Of a stretch of 64,000 nt of DNA, positions 8,268 through 17,367 are shown one piece after another (position 1 is the first letter of the stretch; every line of letters begins with the position of its first letter). Source of the DNA: Rhodoluna lacicola (lineage in GTDB: Bacteria; Actinomycetota; Actinomycetes; Actinomycetales; Microbacteriaceae); the NCBI RefSeq assembly GCF_000699505.1, contig NZ_CP007490.1, forward strand, positions 496,001 through 560,000, written 5' to 3'. A program made the position numbers and the translations under genes. The notes below the pieces were generated by a model. The model had not been told where the DNA came from, searched no databases, and worked only from the letters and a program-made list of their open reading frames with translations.

Positions 8268-9308
8268 ATGTCTGCCGAAAATCCAATTACCCAGCCGGCC
8301 GTCGAAGCAGCAGTTAACGAGGCTTTGGCGGTCATTTCCGCTGCCACGGACCTGGCCAGCCTAAAAGCAGCCCGTCAGAACACCGTTGGCGAGCAGTCGG
8401 CTATTGCCAAGCTAAATGCCCAGATGAAGAGCGTTCCAAACGAGTTCAAAGCTGAGGCGGGTGCCCTAATCGGCAAGGCTCGCGGCACCCTAAACGAGGC
8501 CTTCACTACCAAAGAAGCAGAATTCTGGGCAGTTGAGCAGGCTGCCAAACTAGCCGCCGAAGCGGTGGACATTACCGCGGCTCCAGAGCCGGCTCGCATC
8601 GGTGCTCGACACCCACTTTCACTCTTGCAAGACACCATCGCCGATGTATTCGTAGGTATGGGTTGGGAAATCGAGGAAGGCCCTGAGGTAGAGAGCGAAT
8701 GGTTCAACTTTGACGCGCTCAACTTTGATGCTGATCACCCAGCGCGAGCGATGCAAGACACTTTCTTTGTCGATCCAGTTGAATCTCATCTAGTCCTGCG
8801 TACCCACACATCTCCGGTGCAGGTACGTTCCATGCTGACTCGCGAAGTGCCGATTTACGTGTTGTGCCCTGGTCGCGTTTTCCGCACCGATGAACTTGAC
8901 GCAACTCACACACCTGTTTTCCACCAGGTTGAGGGACTTGCCGTTGACAAGGGCCTAACCATGGCTGACCTTCGCGGAACGCTGGAACACTTCGCGCGGA
9001 TCATGTTTGGCCCTGATGCACAAATTCGTTTGCGCCCATCGTTTTTCCCTTTCACTGAACCTTCTGCAGAGCTTGATGTTTGGCACCCGGGTGCCAAGGG
9101 TGGCGCTCGCTGGGTTGAGTGGGGCGGTTGTGGCATGGTAAATCCAAACGTGCTGAAGGCCGCTGGAATCGATCCAGAGGTGTATTCCGGGTTCGCATTT
9201 GGAATGGGTATCGAACGCACGCTCATGTTCCGCAACGACGTGCGAGACATGCACGACATGGTTGAATCTGATGTTCGATTCAGCGAGCAGTTTGGAGTGT
9301 CAATCTAA
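8268..9308 (+). CDS. pheS: phenylalanine-tRNA ligase alpha subunit
   Basis: Catalytic subunit of the alpha2-beta2 enzyme that charges tRNA-Phe. The N-terminal coiled coil (about 1-100) is followed by the class II core with motif 1 (HPLSLLQDTIADVF), motif 2 (GRVFRTDELDATHTPVFHQVEGL) and motif 3 (GFAFGMGIERTLM). The length is 346 residues from ATG 8268. A TTG at 8259 is in frame, but the leaderless spacing and the usual N-terminus favour the ATG. The stop codon overlaps the pheT start by one base. Confidence 0.96.
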   Translation: MSAENPITQPAVEAAVNEALAVISAATDLASLKAARQNTVGEQSAIAKLNAQMKSVPNEFKAEAGALIGKARGTLNEAFTTKEAEFWAVEQAAKLAAEAVDITAAPEPARIGARHPLSLLQDTIADVFVGMGWEIEEGPEVESEWFNFDALNFDADHPARAMQDTFFVDPVESHLVLRTHTSPVQVRSMLTREVPIYVLCPGRVFRTDELDATHTPVFHQVEGLAVDKGLTMADLRGTLEHFARIMFGPDAQIRLRPSFFPFTEPSAELDVWHPGAKGGARWVEWGGCGMVNPNVLKAAGIDPEVYSGFAFGMGIERTLMFRNDVRDMHDMVESDVRFSEQFGVSI

Positions 9309-11827
9309 TGCGCGTCCCATTGTCATGGCTGGCCGAGTACGTTGACTTACCAGGTGACGCTACTCCTGAAAGCGTGATGGCCGAACTCGTCAAGGTTGGT
9401 CTTGAAGAAGAAGGTTCACACGGCTTCGACGTAACCGGCCCGCTAGTGGTCGGCGAAGTTCTTGAATTTGTTGAAGAGCCACAGACCAACGGAAAAACAA
9501 TTCGCTGGTGCCAGATTCGTGTTGCCGCTGCCGGTCAAAAGGCGGCTGACGGTGGCGATGACGTTCGCGGAATTGTTTGCGGCGCAAGCAACTTTGAAGT
9601 TGGCGACAAGGTTGTCGTGTGCCTGCCAGGTGCCGTCCTTCCTGGAGATTTCAAAATTGCCGCACGCAGCACCTATGGTCACATCAGTGACGGCATGTTG
9701 GCTTCAGGTCGTGAGCTAAACCTCAGCGACGACCACTCCGGAATTATTCGTTTGCACGAGTTAGGTCTGGATCCAAAAATTGGCACCGATGCAGTTGAGC
9801 TGCTGCAACTTTCTGAACAGGCTGCCGAGGTTAATGTCACCCCTGACCGCGGTTACTGTTTCTCAATTCGCGGAATCGCGCGTGAATTCGCGCACGCAAC
9901 CGGTGGGGAATTCCGAGACCCAATTGGAAACGCACAGCCCGAGTCAACCAGTGGTTTCAATCTGAAAATTGAAGACCACGCGCCGATTCGCGGAAGTCAA
10001 GGCTGTCACCGTTTTGTATTGCGTTCCGTTAAGGGAGTAGACACCAAGCGACCAACTCCGCCTTGGATGGTCGCCCGATTGAAGCTCGCAGGTATGCGTT
10101 CAATCTCCCTAATCGTTGACATCACCAATTACGTCATGTTGGAACTCGGTCAACCGCTGCACGCTTATGACGCTGACAAGTTGCAAGGTGGCATCACAGT
10201 CCGCCGTGCCAATGCTGGTGAAACTATCAAGACCCTCGATGGCCAAGAGCGCAAGCTGCACCCAGAAGATTTAGTGATTGCCGATGACGCCGGTGCAATT
10301 GGTATCGCTGGTGTGATGGGTGGGGAGCGTACTGAGGTTTCTGACACCACAGTCAACGTAATGATCGAAGCTGCAAATTTTGATCCGGTTTCAATTGCAC
10401 GCTCTGCAAGACGCCACAAACTTCCTTCTGAAGCATCCAAGCGCTACGAGCGCGGGGTAGACAATAACGTTGCTGAGTTTGCCGCGGCTCGAGTTGTCCA
10501 GTTGCTTGAAGTACAGGCCCTTGGCACGAGTGAATCATTCGGGGCAGACTTCCGTGAGCACTTTGAGCCAACTCCAATTTGGTTGCCTGCAAATTTTGCC
10601 AGCGAGCTCGTTGGTGTTGACTACACTCCTGAAGAAACCGTTTCAATCTTGAATCAGATTGGTTGCGTGGTCGCAACGGTTGATGGCGGCTTCGAGGTTA
10701 TCGTGCCAAGTTGGCGCCCTGACCTCACCCACAAGACCGATCTAGTCGAAGAGATTGCTCGCATCGGTGGCTACGATCGCATTCCTTCGCGTTTACCGGT
10801 AGCTCCTCCTGGTCGTGGTCTAAATCCAAAGCAGAAGCGTCGTCGCGCGGTAGTTAATTCTTTGGCTGGCTCAGGTCACGTTGAGGTGCTGACCTACCCA
10901 TTTGTATCCGCTGACCAGAACCAGTTGTTTGCCGCCCAGGAAGTCGCAACTGTGAAGTTGGCCAACCCGCTGCAGGGTGATGTCAACGAGATGCGAGTTT
11001 CACTGCTGCCTGGCCTGATGGATGCAGCCAAGCGAAACCTGTCGCGCGGTCTTACTGATCTGGCAATTTTTGAAGAGGGTTCCGTCTTCTTGCCCGCAGG
11101 AAAAGTTGGTGCTAACCCAGAGCTTCCTGTAGGCAATGCGCGGCCAAGTGAGACTCAGCTCAATGAGTTAAACGCAACCGTTCCAGCGCAGCCGCACCAC
11201 GTGGCTGGTCTATTTGCTGGCAATCGAATTGCTCAACAAGTGGGAGTGCGTTCCGTTGAGGCTGGCTACGCCGATGCCCTGCACGCGGTTCGAGTCTTGG
11301 CAAAATCGGTTGGCGTTGAGGTTGAATTCCAGCAGGCAGCGCCAACTGGTTTCCATCCTGGTCGCACAGCAGAAGTTTTGGCCGAGATCAATGGCGTAAA
11401 CACCGTTATCGGTGTTGCCGGTGAACTGGATCCAACCTTGGCGACCAACCACGACTTGCCTCGCCGTATCGGCGCCTTCGAAATTAATCTCGAGAAACTT
11501 TTCGAAGCGGCTCCGCAGGTAGTCCAGGCAGGCCAGTTATTGACCATGCCAGCTGCAACTCAAGATCTTTCACTGGTGGTACCTGTTGATTTGGCCGCCG
11601 CAAAACTTCTTGAAGTGATTCGCGAAGGTGCCGGAGAACTTCTAGAACGAGTCGTTCTAGTTGATGACTACCGCGGGGCAAACGTTGCCGAGGGCCACAA
11701 GTCACTTACTTTCGCGCTGAGATTCCGAGCAGCCGATCGCACACTCACCCAGGCGGAAGCATCAACTGCAAGAGATGCAGCGGTAGCTCTCGCCAATCAA
11801 AGATTCGGTGCAACCCTCAGGGCTTAG
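9308..11827 (+). CDS. pheT: phenylalanine-tRNA ligase beta subunit
   Basis: An 839-residue partner of PheS. Domains in order are: the N-terminal tRNA-binding (EMAP-like) domain (about 40-160, MRVPLSWLAEYVDLPGD at the start), the B3/B4 editing domain that removes mischarged tyrosine (about 220-390), B5, the class II-like core and the C-terminal anticodon-binding ferredoxin domain (QDLSLVVPVDLAAAKLLEVI to LRFRAADRTLTQAEA). The start ATG sits in the pheS stop (TAATG), so the two are translationally coupled. Confidence 0.96.
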   Translation: MRVPLSWLAEYVDLPGDATPESVMAELVKVGLEEEGSHGFDVTGPLVVGEVLEFVEEPQTNGKTIRWCQIRVAAAGQKAADGGDDVRGIVCGASNFEVGDKVVVCLPGAVLPGDFKIAARSTYGHISDGMLASGRELNLSDDHSGIIRLHELGLDPKIGTDAVELLQLSEQAAEVNVTPDRGYCFSIRGIAREFAHATGGEFRDPIGNAQPESTSGFNLKIEDHAPIRGSQGCHRFVLRSVKGVDTKRPTPPWMVARLKLAGMRSISLIVDITNYVMLELGQPLHAYDADKLQGGITVRRANAGETIKTLDGQERKLHPEDLVIADDAGAIGIAGVMGGERTEVSDTTVNVMIEAANFDPVSIARSARRHKLPSEASKRYERGVDNNVAEFAAARVVQLLEVQALGTSESFGADFREHFEPTPIWLPANFASELVGVDYTPEETVSILNQIGCVVATVDGGFEVIVPSWRPDLTHKTDLVEEIARIGGYDRIPSRLPVAPPGRGLNPKQKRRRAVVNSLAGSGHVEVLTYPFVSADQNQLFAAQEVATVKLANPLQGDVNEMRVSLLPGLMDAAKRNLSRGLTDLAIFEEGSVFLPAGKVGANPELPVGNARPSETQLNELNATVPAQPHHVAGLFAGNRIAQQVGVRSVEAGYADALHAVRVLAKSVGVEVEFQQAAPTGFHPGRTAEVLAEINGVNTVIGVAGELDPTLATNHDLPRRIGAFEINLEKLFEAAPQVVQAGQLLTMPAATQDLSLVVPVDLAAAKLLEVIREGAGELLERVVLVDDYRGANVAEGHKSLTFALRFRAADRTLTQAEASTARDAAVALANQRFGATLRA

Positions 11828-11855
11828 CGGCTCGAGCAATAACGATAGGAACGCA

Positions 11856-12914
11856 ATGACATTTTCAGTTGCCGTAGCCGGCGCCAGCGGCAACGTCGGC
11901 GGGGAACTACTGCGTCTTATTGCCGAGCACCCGCAGCTTGAACTCAAGACCGTCACCGCCAGCAGCATGGTTGGTCAAAAAGTTTCTACACTTCACCCGC
12001 ACGTTCCTAAATTTGCCGACGTAATTTTTCAAGAAAATACAGCAGAGGTATTAGCGGGACACGACATTGTTTTTCTTGCGCTGCCTCATTCAAAGTCCGC
12101 CGAAGTTGCTGCCTGGCTTAGCAAAGATTCGCTGGTGCTGGATTGCGGTGCCGACTTCCGTTTGGAGTCAGAGGCTGACTGGAAAAAGTTTTACGGCGGG
12201 GAACATGCAGGAACCTGGACATACGGAATGCCTGAGTTGCTTATCGGTGGAAACCGCAAGCAACGCGAACTTTTGAAAAACACCAAGCGCATTGCGGTAC
12301 CTGGCTGCAACGTCACCGCAATCACCTTGGGTCTTGCTCCTGCGCTTGCAGCCGGGCTGGTTTCAAACACCGATATCGTGAGCGTGCTAACCGTTGGCAC
12401 ATCTGGTGCTGGTCGTGGCGCCACCGAAAAACTTTTTGAAATCGAACCAACCGGTTCTGCTGACGCCTACCAGGTTGGTGGCATTCACCGTCACACTCCA
12501 GAGATCGAGCAAAATCTTTCGAAGTCTGCCGGTGCACAAGTGCAGGTTAACTTCACACCTGTTCTTGCGTCAATCGAACGCGGAATCCTGGCGGTGAATA
12601 CCGCAGTGCTGAAGCCTGGTGTTGATTTGCAAAAGATTCGTGCTGCGTTTGAAGCTGCCTATGTGGGGGAGCAGTTCATCAAGATTTCCGCCACCGGAGA
12701 ATTCCCAAGCACCGCAGACACCATTGGTGACAATTTTGCGCTGGTTGGACTTGCCGTGGATTCACACGCCAACCGTCTGATTACTGTTTGCGCAATCGAC
12801 AACCTAGTCAAGGGCACCGGTGGCGCCGCGATCCAGTCAATGAATATTGCTCTCGGACTTCCAGAGCAAACCGGACTCGAGCAAATCAGTCTTGCTAAGA
12901 AAGGCGCCCAGTAA
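11856..12914 (+). CDS. argC: N-acetyl-gamma-glutamyl-phosphate reductase
   Basis: The third step of arginine synthesis: NADPH-dependent reduction of N-acetylglutamyl phosphate. It has an N-terminal NAD(P)-binding fold (VAVAGASGNVGGELLRLI) and the catalytic cysteine in VPGCNVTA. It is 352 residues from ATG 11856, which has ATAGGA upstream; a longer frame from 11808 would overlap pheT and add an unlikely N-terminus. It begins a tight argC-argJ-argB-argF run with one-base overlaps. Confidence 0.95.
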   Translation: MTFSVAVAGASGNVGGELLRLIAEHPQLELKTVTASSMVGQKVSTLHPHVPKFADVIFQENTAEVLAGHDIVFLALPHSKSAEVAAWLSKDSLVLDCGADFRLESEADWKKFYGGEHAGTWTYGMPELLIGGNRKQRELLKNTKRIAVPGCNVTAITLGLAPALAAGLVSNTDIVSVLTVGTSGAGRGATEKLFEIEPTGSADAYQVGGIHRHTPEIEQNLSKSAGAQVQVNFTPVLASIERGILAVNTAVLKPGVDLQKIRAAFEAAYVGEQFIKISATGEFPSTADTIGDNFALVGLAVDSHANRLITVCAIDNLVKGTGGAAIQSMNIALGLPEQTGLEQISLAKKGAQ

Positions 12915-14068
12915 TGACAGTCACACTCGCTAAGGGTTTCGTTGCTGGCGCGGTTCACGCGGGACTAAAAAAGTCAGGAAAGCTAGACCTTGCTCTGGTT
13001 GTAAACCAGGGCCCGCTGAATTCTGCTGCAGTTGTTTTCACCACCAATCGCTGCCAAGCAAACCCAATCATCTGGAGTAAAGAGGTAATCAAAGATGGCC
13101 AGGTTTCGGCAATCATTTTGAATTCGGGTGGGGCCAATTGCTACACCGGTGCACAGGGTTTCCAAACCACTCATGCAACTGCCGAAAAGGTTGCCGAGGA
13201 GCTTGGCGTTAGCGCTGGCGATGTTCTGGTTTGTTCAACCGGACTTATCGGCGACCAACTTGATCGCGAAAAACTTCTAGCTGGAACATCAGCGGTAGCC
13301 GCAAATCTAAACACCACCAACGGTGCAATTGCAGCTCAGGCAATCATGACCACAGACTCAAAACCAAAGACCGCAGAGTTCACTCACGCCGATGGCTGGT
13401 CTATCGGTGGTATGGCAAAGGGTGCGGGAATGTTAGCCCCAGGTCTTGCAACAATGCTCGTAGTTATCACCACCGATGCCTCTCTCGACAGCAAGTCGCT
13501 CGATCAAGCTCTTCGCGCAGCCACTCGCGTTACTTTTGATCGCCTCGATTCCGACGGCTGCATGTCAACCAACGATCAGGTCACGCTGATGGCTTCTGGC
13601 GCCAGCAATGTCACACCAAGTCAAGATGACTTCACTGTCGCCCTAACTCAGATTTGTATTTCTCTCGCAACGCAACTGCAGCAAGACGCAGAGGGTTCAT
13701 CGCACGACATCACCATCACGGTGCAGGGCGCAGCCTCAGAAGCAGATGCCGAAGAAGTTGGTCGTTCCGTAGCGCGAAACAATTTATTCAAGGCGGCAAT
13801 CTACGGAAACGATCCAAACTGGGGTCGCATTCTTGCCGCGGTTGGGGTTACTAAGGCACAGTTTGACCCATACAACATCGATGTCTCGATAAACGGAGTT
13901 AGTGTTTCTCGTAAGGGGCAGCCAGATCAACCGCGTGAGTTGGTTGATCTGTCGCCACGCGCGGTTGACATCACCATCAACCTAAATTCCGGAACTCACT
14001 CAGCTGCCATTTACACCAATGACCTTACTCACGAATACGTGACAGAGAACAGCGAGTACTCAAGCTGA
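12914..14068 (+). CDS. argJ: bifunctional ornithine acetyltransferase / N-acetylglutamate synthase
   Basis: ArgJ recycles the acetyl group between acetylornithine and glutamate, so the pathway is cyclic. The protein is made as one chain and cuts itself between Ala179 and Thr180 (KGAGMLAPGLATML); the new N-terminal Thr is the nucleophile. The oxyanion-hole region CSTGLIG is present. The 384 residues are typical. Its ATG overlaps the argC stop and its stop overlaps the argB start, so coupled translation is likely. Both activities in one protein would explain why no separate argA or argE is needed. Confidence 0.95.
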   Translation: MTVTLAKGFVAGAVHAGLKKSGKLDLALVVNQGPLNSAAVVFTTNRCQANPIIWSKEVIKDGQVSAIILNSGGANCYTGAQGFQTTHATAEKVAEELGVSAGDVLVCSTGLIGDQLDREKLLAGTSAVAANLNTTNGAIAAQAIMTTDSKPKTAEFTHADGWSIGGMAKGAGMLAPGLATMLVVITTDASLDSKSLDQALRAATRVTFDRLDSDGCMSTNDQVTLMASGASNVTPSQDDFTVALTQICISLATQLQQDAEGSSHDITITVQGAASEADAEEVGRSVARNNLFKAAIYGNDPNWGRILAAVGVTKAQFDPYNIDVSINGVSVSRKGQPDQPRELVDLSPRAVDITINLNSGTHSAAIYTNDLTHEYVTENSEYSS

Positions 14069-14958
14069 TGATTCCCTCAGAACAGCAAGACCAAGCGATT
14101 GCAGCCATCAAGGCAAAGACGCTGATTGAGTCTTTGCCTTGGTTGCAAAAGTTTCACGGCAAAGTTGTAGTCGTTAAGTTTGGTGGCAACGCAATGGTTG
14201 ATGCTGAACTGCAAAAAGCCTTTGCCGAAGATATGGCGTACTTGCGCTGGGTCGGCATTCGTCCGGTAGTGGTTCACGGTGGCGGACCACAAATCTCGGC
14301 TCGCCTTGCTGAGCTTGGTATCCAGAGCGAATTCCGCGGCGGCTTTCGCGTCACCACAGACGAAACCATAACCGTGGTGCGTGATGTTTTACGCGAAGAA
14401 ATTTCTGCGCAACTCGCTGAGCTGATTCAAGACGCAGGTGCAGAGTCTGTCATCATGTCAGGTGAAGACGGAAATCTTTTCCGCGCAGAGAAGACCACCC
14501 TTGAAACCGGTGAAGGACCAGTGGACATTGGTCTAGTTGGCGAAGTCACCCAGGTTAACCCGCGCATCGTGCTTGAGGCACTTGAGGCTGGTCGCGTTCC
14601 AGTTGTTTCAACTGTCGCACCAACCACCGGAGGCGAATTACTTAACGTGAACGCGGACCTTGCCGCCGCAGCCCTTGCTGTGGCACTTGGTGCCGAAAAA
14701 CTCATGGTGCTTACCGATGTGCCGGGTCTCTACAGCGACTGGCCAAACCGCGACTCGCTGGTTTCAGAAATCACCGCCCAAGAACTTGATGAACTGCTGC
14801 CAACTCTTGAATCAGGCATGATTCCAAAAATGCAATCCTGTCTCAAGGCTGTTCAAGGCGGTGTACCAACCGCGCACGTAATTGACGGTCGAACCCCACA
14901 CAGCATTCTGCTAGAAATTTTTACAGTTACCGGTGTTGGTACCATCGTGCTTCCCTAA
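14068..14958 (+). CDS. argB: acetylglutamate kinase
   Basis: Phosphorylates N-acetylglutamate, usually the arginine-inhibited step. Motifs of the amino-acid kinase fold are visible: VVVKFGGNAM near residue 31, VVHGGGPQIS, NVNADLAAAALA and VLTDVPGLY. It is 296 residues. The N-terminal helix (AIAAIKAKTLIESLPWLQKF) is the one that links dimers into arginine-sensitive hexamers, so feedback inhibition is probable. The gene normally found next in actinobacteria, argD, is absent here; argF follows after 24 bases. Confidence 0.95.
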   Translation: MIPSEQQDQAIAAIKAKTLIESLPWLQKFHGKVVVVKFGGNAMVDAELQKAFAEDMAYLRWVGIRPVVVHGGGPQISARLAELGIQSEFRGGFRVTTDETITVVRDVLREEISAQLAELIQDAGAESVIMSGEDGNLFRAEKTTLETGEGPVDIGLVGEVTQVNPRIVLEALEAGRVPVVSTVAPTTGGELLNVNADLAAAALAVALGAEKLMVLTDVPGLYSDWPNRDSLVSEITAQELDELLPTLESGMIPKMQSCLKAVQGGVPTAHVIDGRTPHSILLEIFTVTGVGTIVLP

Positions 14959-14982
14959 TAAAAACCAAGAAACGGATAAAAA

Positions 14983-15906
14983 ATGGTTCGCCACTTTCTG
15001 AAAGACGATGATCTGACTCCAAAGGAGCAGGCAGAGATTATTCGTCGCGCAATCGAACTCAAGAAAAATCCGTATTCTGAAAAACCTTTTGCTGGGCCAA
15101 AGACTGTCGCCTTGATTTTTGACAAGACATCAACTCGCACCCGAGTGTCATTTGCAGTTGGCGTTGCCGACCTTGGTGGTTCGCCGCTAATTATCGACAG
15201 CCAAACGAGTCAAATGGGTGCCAAGGAATCCGTTGCCGACACCGCACGTGTACTAGGTCGTCAGGTAGCGCAGATCGTCTGGCGTACATATGCGCAACTT
15301 GGTCTAGAAGAAATGGCCGAGCACGCTGGCGTGCCAGTAATCAACTCGCTTAGCGACATGTACCACCCGTGCCAAATCCTTGCTGACCTAATGACCATTC
15401 AGGAACACAAAGGAAAACTTGCTGGCCTGAAGCTCGCCTACGTTGGTGACGCAAGCAACAACATGGCAAACAGTTACCTAATCGGTGGTGCAACGGCTGG
15501 AATGCATGTAGCGGTAGCCGGCCCGGCGAACTACCTGCCTGATTCGCACATCGTTGCACGCGCAGAGCTAATCGCAGAGCAAACCGGGGGTTCAATTGCT
15601 GTGCACGGCGAACCATTAGCGGCAATCGCAGATGCCGATGTCGTCATCACCGACACTTGGATCTCGATGGGGCAGGAGGACGAGAAAGAACAGCGCCTGC
15701 GTGATTTCGCCGGGTACACAATTGATCAAGAACTTTTTGCCAAGGCAAAGCCTGATGCAATATTCATGCACTGTCTTCCTGCGTATCGTGGCTACGAAGT
15801 TGCCGCTGAAGTTCTTGACGGTCCCCAATCAGTTATTTGGGACGAGGCAGAGAACAGATTGCACGCACAAAAAGCACTAATGGTTTGGCTCGCCGAACAG
15901 GCCTAA
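14983..15906 (+). CDS. argF: ornithine carbamoyltransferase
   Basis: Joins ornithine and carbamoyl phosphate to citrulline. The carbamoyl phosphate loop STRTRVSF (Ser50 to Phe57), HPCQILADLMT and the ornithine loop HCLPAYRGYEV are all present in 307 residues. A weak GAAACGGA precedes the ATG. No argR or argG follows, although both are usual between argF and argH in actinobacteria. Confidence 0.95.
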   Translation: MVRHFLKDDDLTPKEQAEIIRRAIELKKNPYSEKPFAGPKTVALIFDKTSTRTRVSFAVGVADLGGSPLIIDSQTSQMGAKESVADTARVLGRQVAQIVWRTYAQLGLEEMAEHAGVPVINSLSDMYHPCQILADLMTIQEHKGKLAGLKLAYVGDASNNMANSYLIGGATAGMHVAVAGPANYLPDSHIVARAELIAEQTGGSIAVHGEPLAAIADADVVITDTWISMGQEDEKEQRLRDFAGYTIDQELFAKAKPDAIFMHCLPAYRGYEVAAEVLDGPQSVIWDEAENRLHAQKALMVWLAEQA

Positions 15907-15932
15907 CCCAAACCCCAAAAAACTCTCGAAAG

Positions 15933-15938
15933 TAAGAT
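15933..15938 (+). promoter_or_regulatory. -10 box TAAGAT, leaderless argH
   Basis: TAAGAT ends 7 bases before ATG 15946, and no ribosome binding site is present. argH therefore probably has its own promoter apart from argCJBF. Confidence 0.6.
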
Positions 15939-15945
15939 TTATTTC

Positions 15946-17364
15946 ATGAACGCAAACCCCGAATCAGGCACAGGATCAAACGCTCTTTGGGGCAGTCGTT
16001 TTGAGGGTGGCCCTTCGGATGCGCTCGTCGCGCTAAGTCGTTCGGTTCACTTTGATTGGCGCCTCGCGGCCTACGACATCGCCGGCACCCGGGCTCACAT
16101 CAAGGCGCTGCAATCCGCCGGCTACCTATCGGTCGCTGAACTCGAAAAAATCGATCGCAGCCTGGTTGAACTCCTAGATCGAGTAAACAAGGGAAGCTTC
16201 CAGGCAAAACCAACCGATGAAGACGTTCATTCAGCTCTCGAGCGTGGACTCATCGAGATTGCCGGTGTCGAACTCGGCGGCAAGGTCCGAGCCGGCAGAA
16301 GCCGCAATGACCAAATCGCCACATTAATCCGCACCTACCTCCTCGATCAGGCAGTGATAATTCGCGAACAGGTCACCCAATTGATCGAGGTCCTGGTTTC
16401 CCGCGCCGAGGAGCACCTGGGCGTAGCCATGCCAGGTCGCACCCACTTCCAACATGCCCAGCCGGTCCAGCTTTCTCATCACCTGCTCGCTCACGCCTGG
16501 CCACTTGTCCGCGACCTAGAGCGCCTCGAGGACTGGCGTAAGCGCGCCAATCTTTCTCCGTACGGCGCCGGAGCCCTAGCTGGAAACACCCTTGGCCTAG
16601 ATCCAAACCTGGTGGCCCGCGAGCTTGGCCTAGCCGGCCCTACCCAAAACTCGATTGATGCCACAGCCAGCCGAGACGTGGTTGCCGAGTTTTCCTTCAT
16701 CACCACTTTGATTGGCATCAACCTGTCTCGTTTTTCAGAAGAAATCATCATTTGGGCCAGTGCCGAGTTCGATTACGTAAAACTACACGACGCCTACTCA
16801 ACCGGCTCGTCGATCATGCCGCAAAAGAAAAACCCCGATATCGCGGAGCTTGCTCGCGGTAAAGCCGGCCGACTGATTGGTGACCTAACCGGGCTGCTGG
16901 CAACTCTAAAGGGTCTACCGCTTGCCTACAACCGGGACCTGCAAGAAGACAAAGAGCCGGTTTTTGATGCTGTCGATACCCTTACTGTTCTGCTGCCTGC
17001 CTTTACCGGAATGGTCGCGACCCTTCAGTTCAATCGCAACCGCCTAGAGTTGCTGGCCCCGGCTGGATTCTCACTGGCCACCGATGTAGCAGAGTGGTTG
17101 GTCAAGCAAAAGGTTGCCTTCCGTGACGCTCACGAAATCACCGGAAAACTAGTTTCTTATTGCGAACAGCACAATCTTGAACTCCACGAGGTACCCGATG
17201 CCGAAATGGCGGCGATCTCTCCGGCCTTGACCCCAGATGTCCGCGATGTGCTCACCGTTGGTGGCTCCATTAAGGCCCGCGCTGGTGCCGGCGGTACCGC
17301 CTTGCCAAGGGTTCTCGAACAAATTGCGGCTCTGCGCAAAATTGCCCCAAAGCGTGAGGGATAA
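15946..17364 (+). CDS. argH: argininosuccinate lyase
   Basis: Splits argininosuccinate to arginine and fumarate, the last step of arginine synthesis. It is 472 residues of the fumarase/aspartase fold, with SRNDQIAT, the His loop [10 protein letters not shown] and the signature loop [12 protein letters not shown], with the catalytic serine at about 288-289. Third codon positions are richer in G/C than in argC-argF. It probably has a separate leaderless promoter. tyrS follows after 3 bases. Its substrate-forming partner argG is not in the window. Confidence 0.96.
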   Translation: MNANPESGTGSNALWGSRFEGGPSDALVALSRSVHFDWRLAAYDIAGTRAHIKALQSAGYLSVAELEKIDRSLVELLDRVNKGSFQAKPTDEDVHSALERGLIEIAGVELGGKVRAGRSRNDQIATLIRTYLLDQAVIIREQVTQLIEVLVSRAEEHLGVAMPGRTHFQHAQPVQLSHHLLAHAWPLVRDLERLEDWRKRANLSPYGAGALAGNTLGLDPNLVARELGLAGPTQNSIDATASRDVVAEFSFITTLIGINLSRFSEEIIIWASAEFDYVKLHDAYSTGSSIMPQKKNPDIAELARGKAGRLIGDLTGLLATLKGLPLAYNRDLQEDKEPVFDAVDTLTVLLPAFTGMVATLQFNRNRLELLAPAGFSLATDVAEWLVKQKVAFRDAHEITGKLVSYCEQHNLELHEVPDAEMAAISPALTPDVRDVLTVGGSIKARAGAGGTALPRVLEQIAALRKIAPKREG

Positions 17365-17367
17365 ACC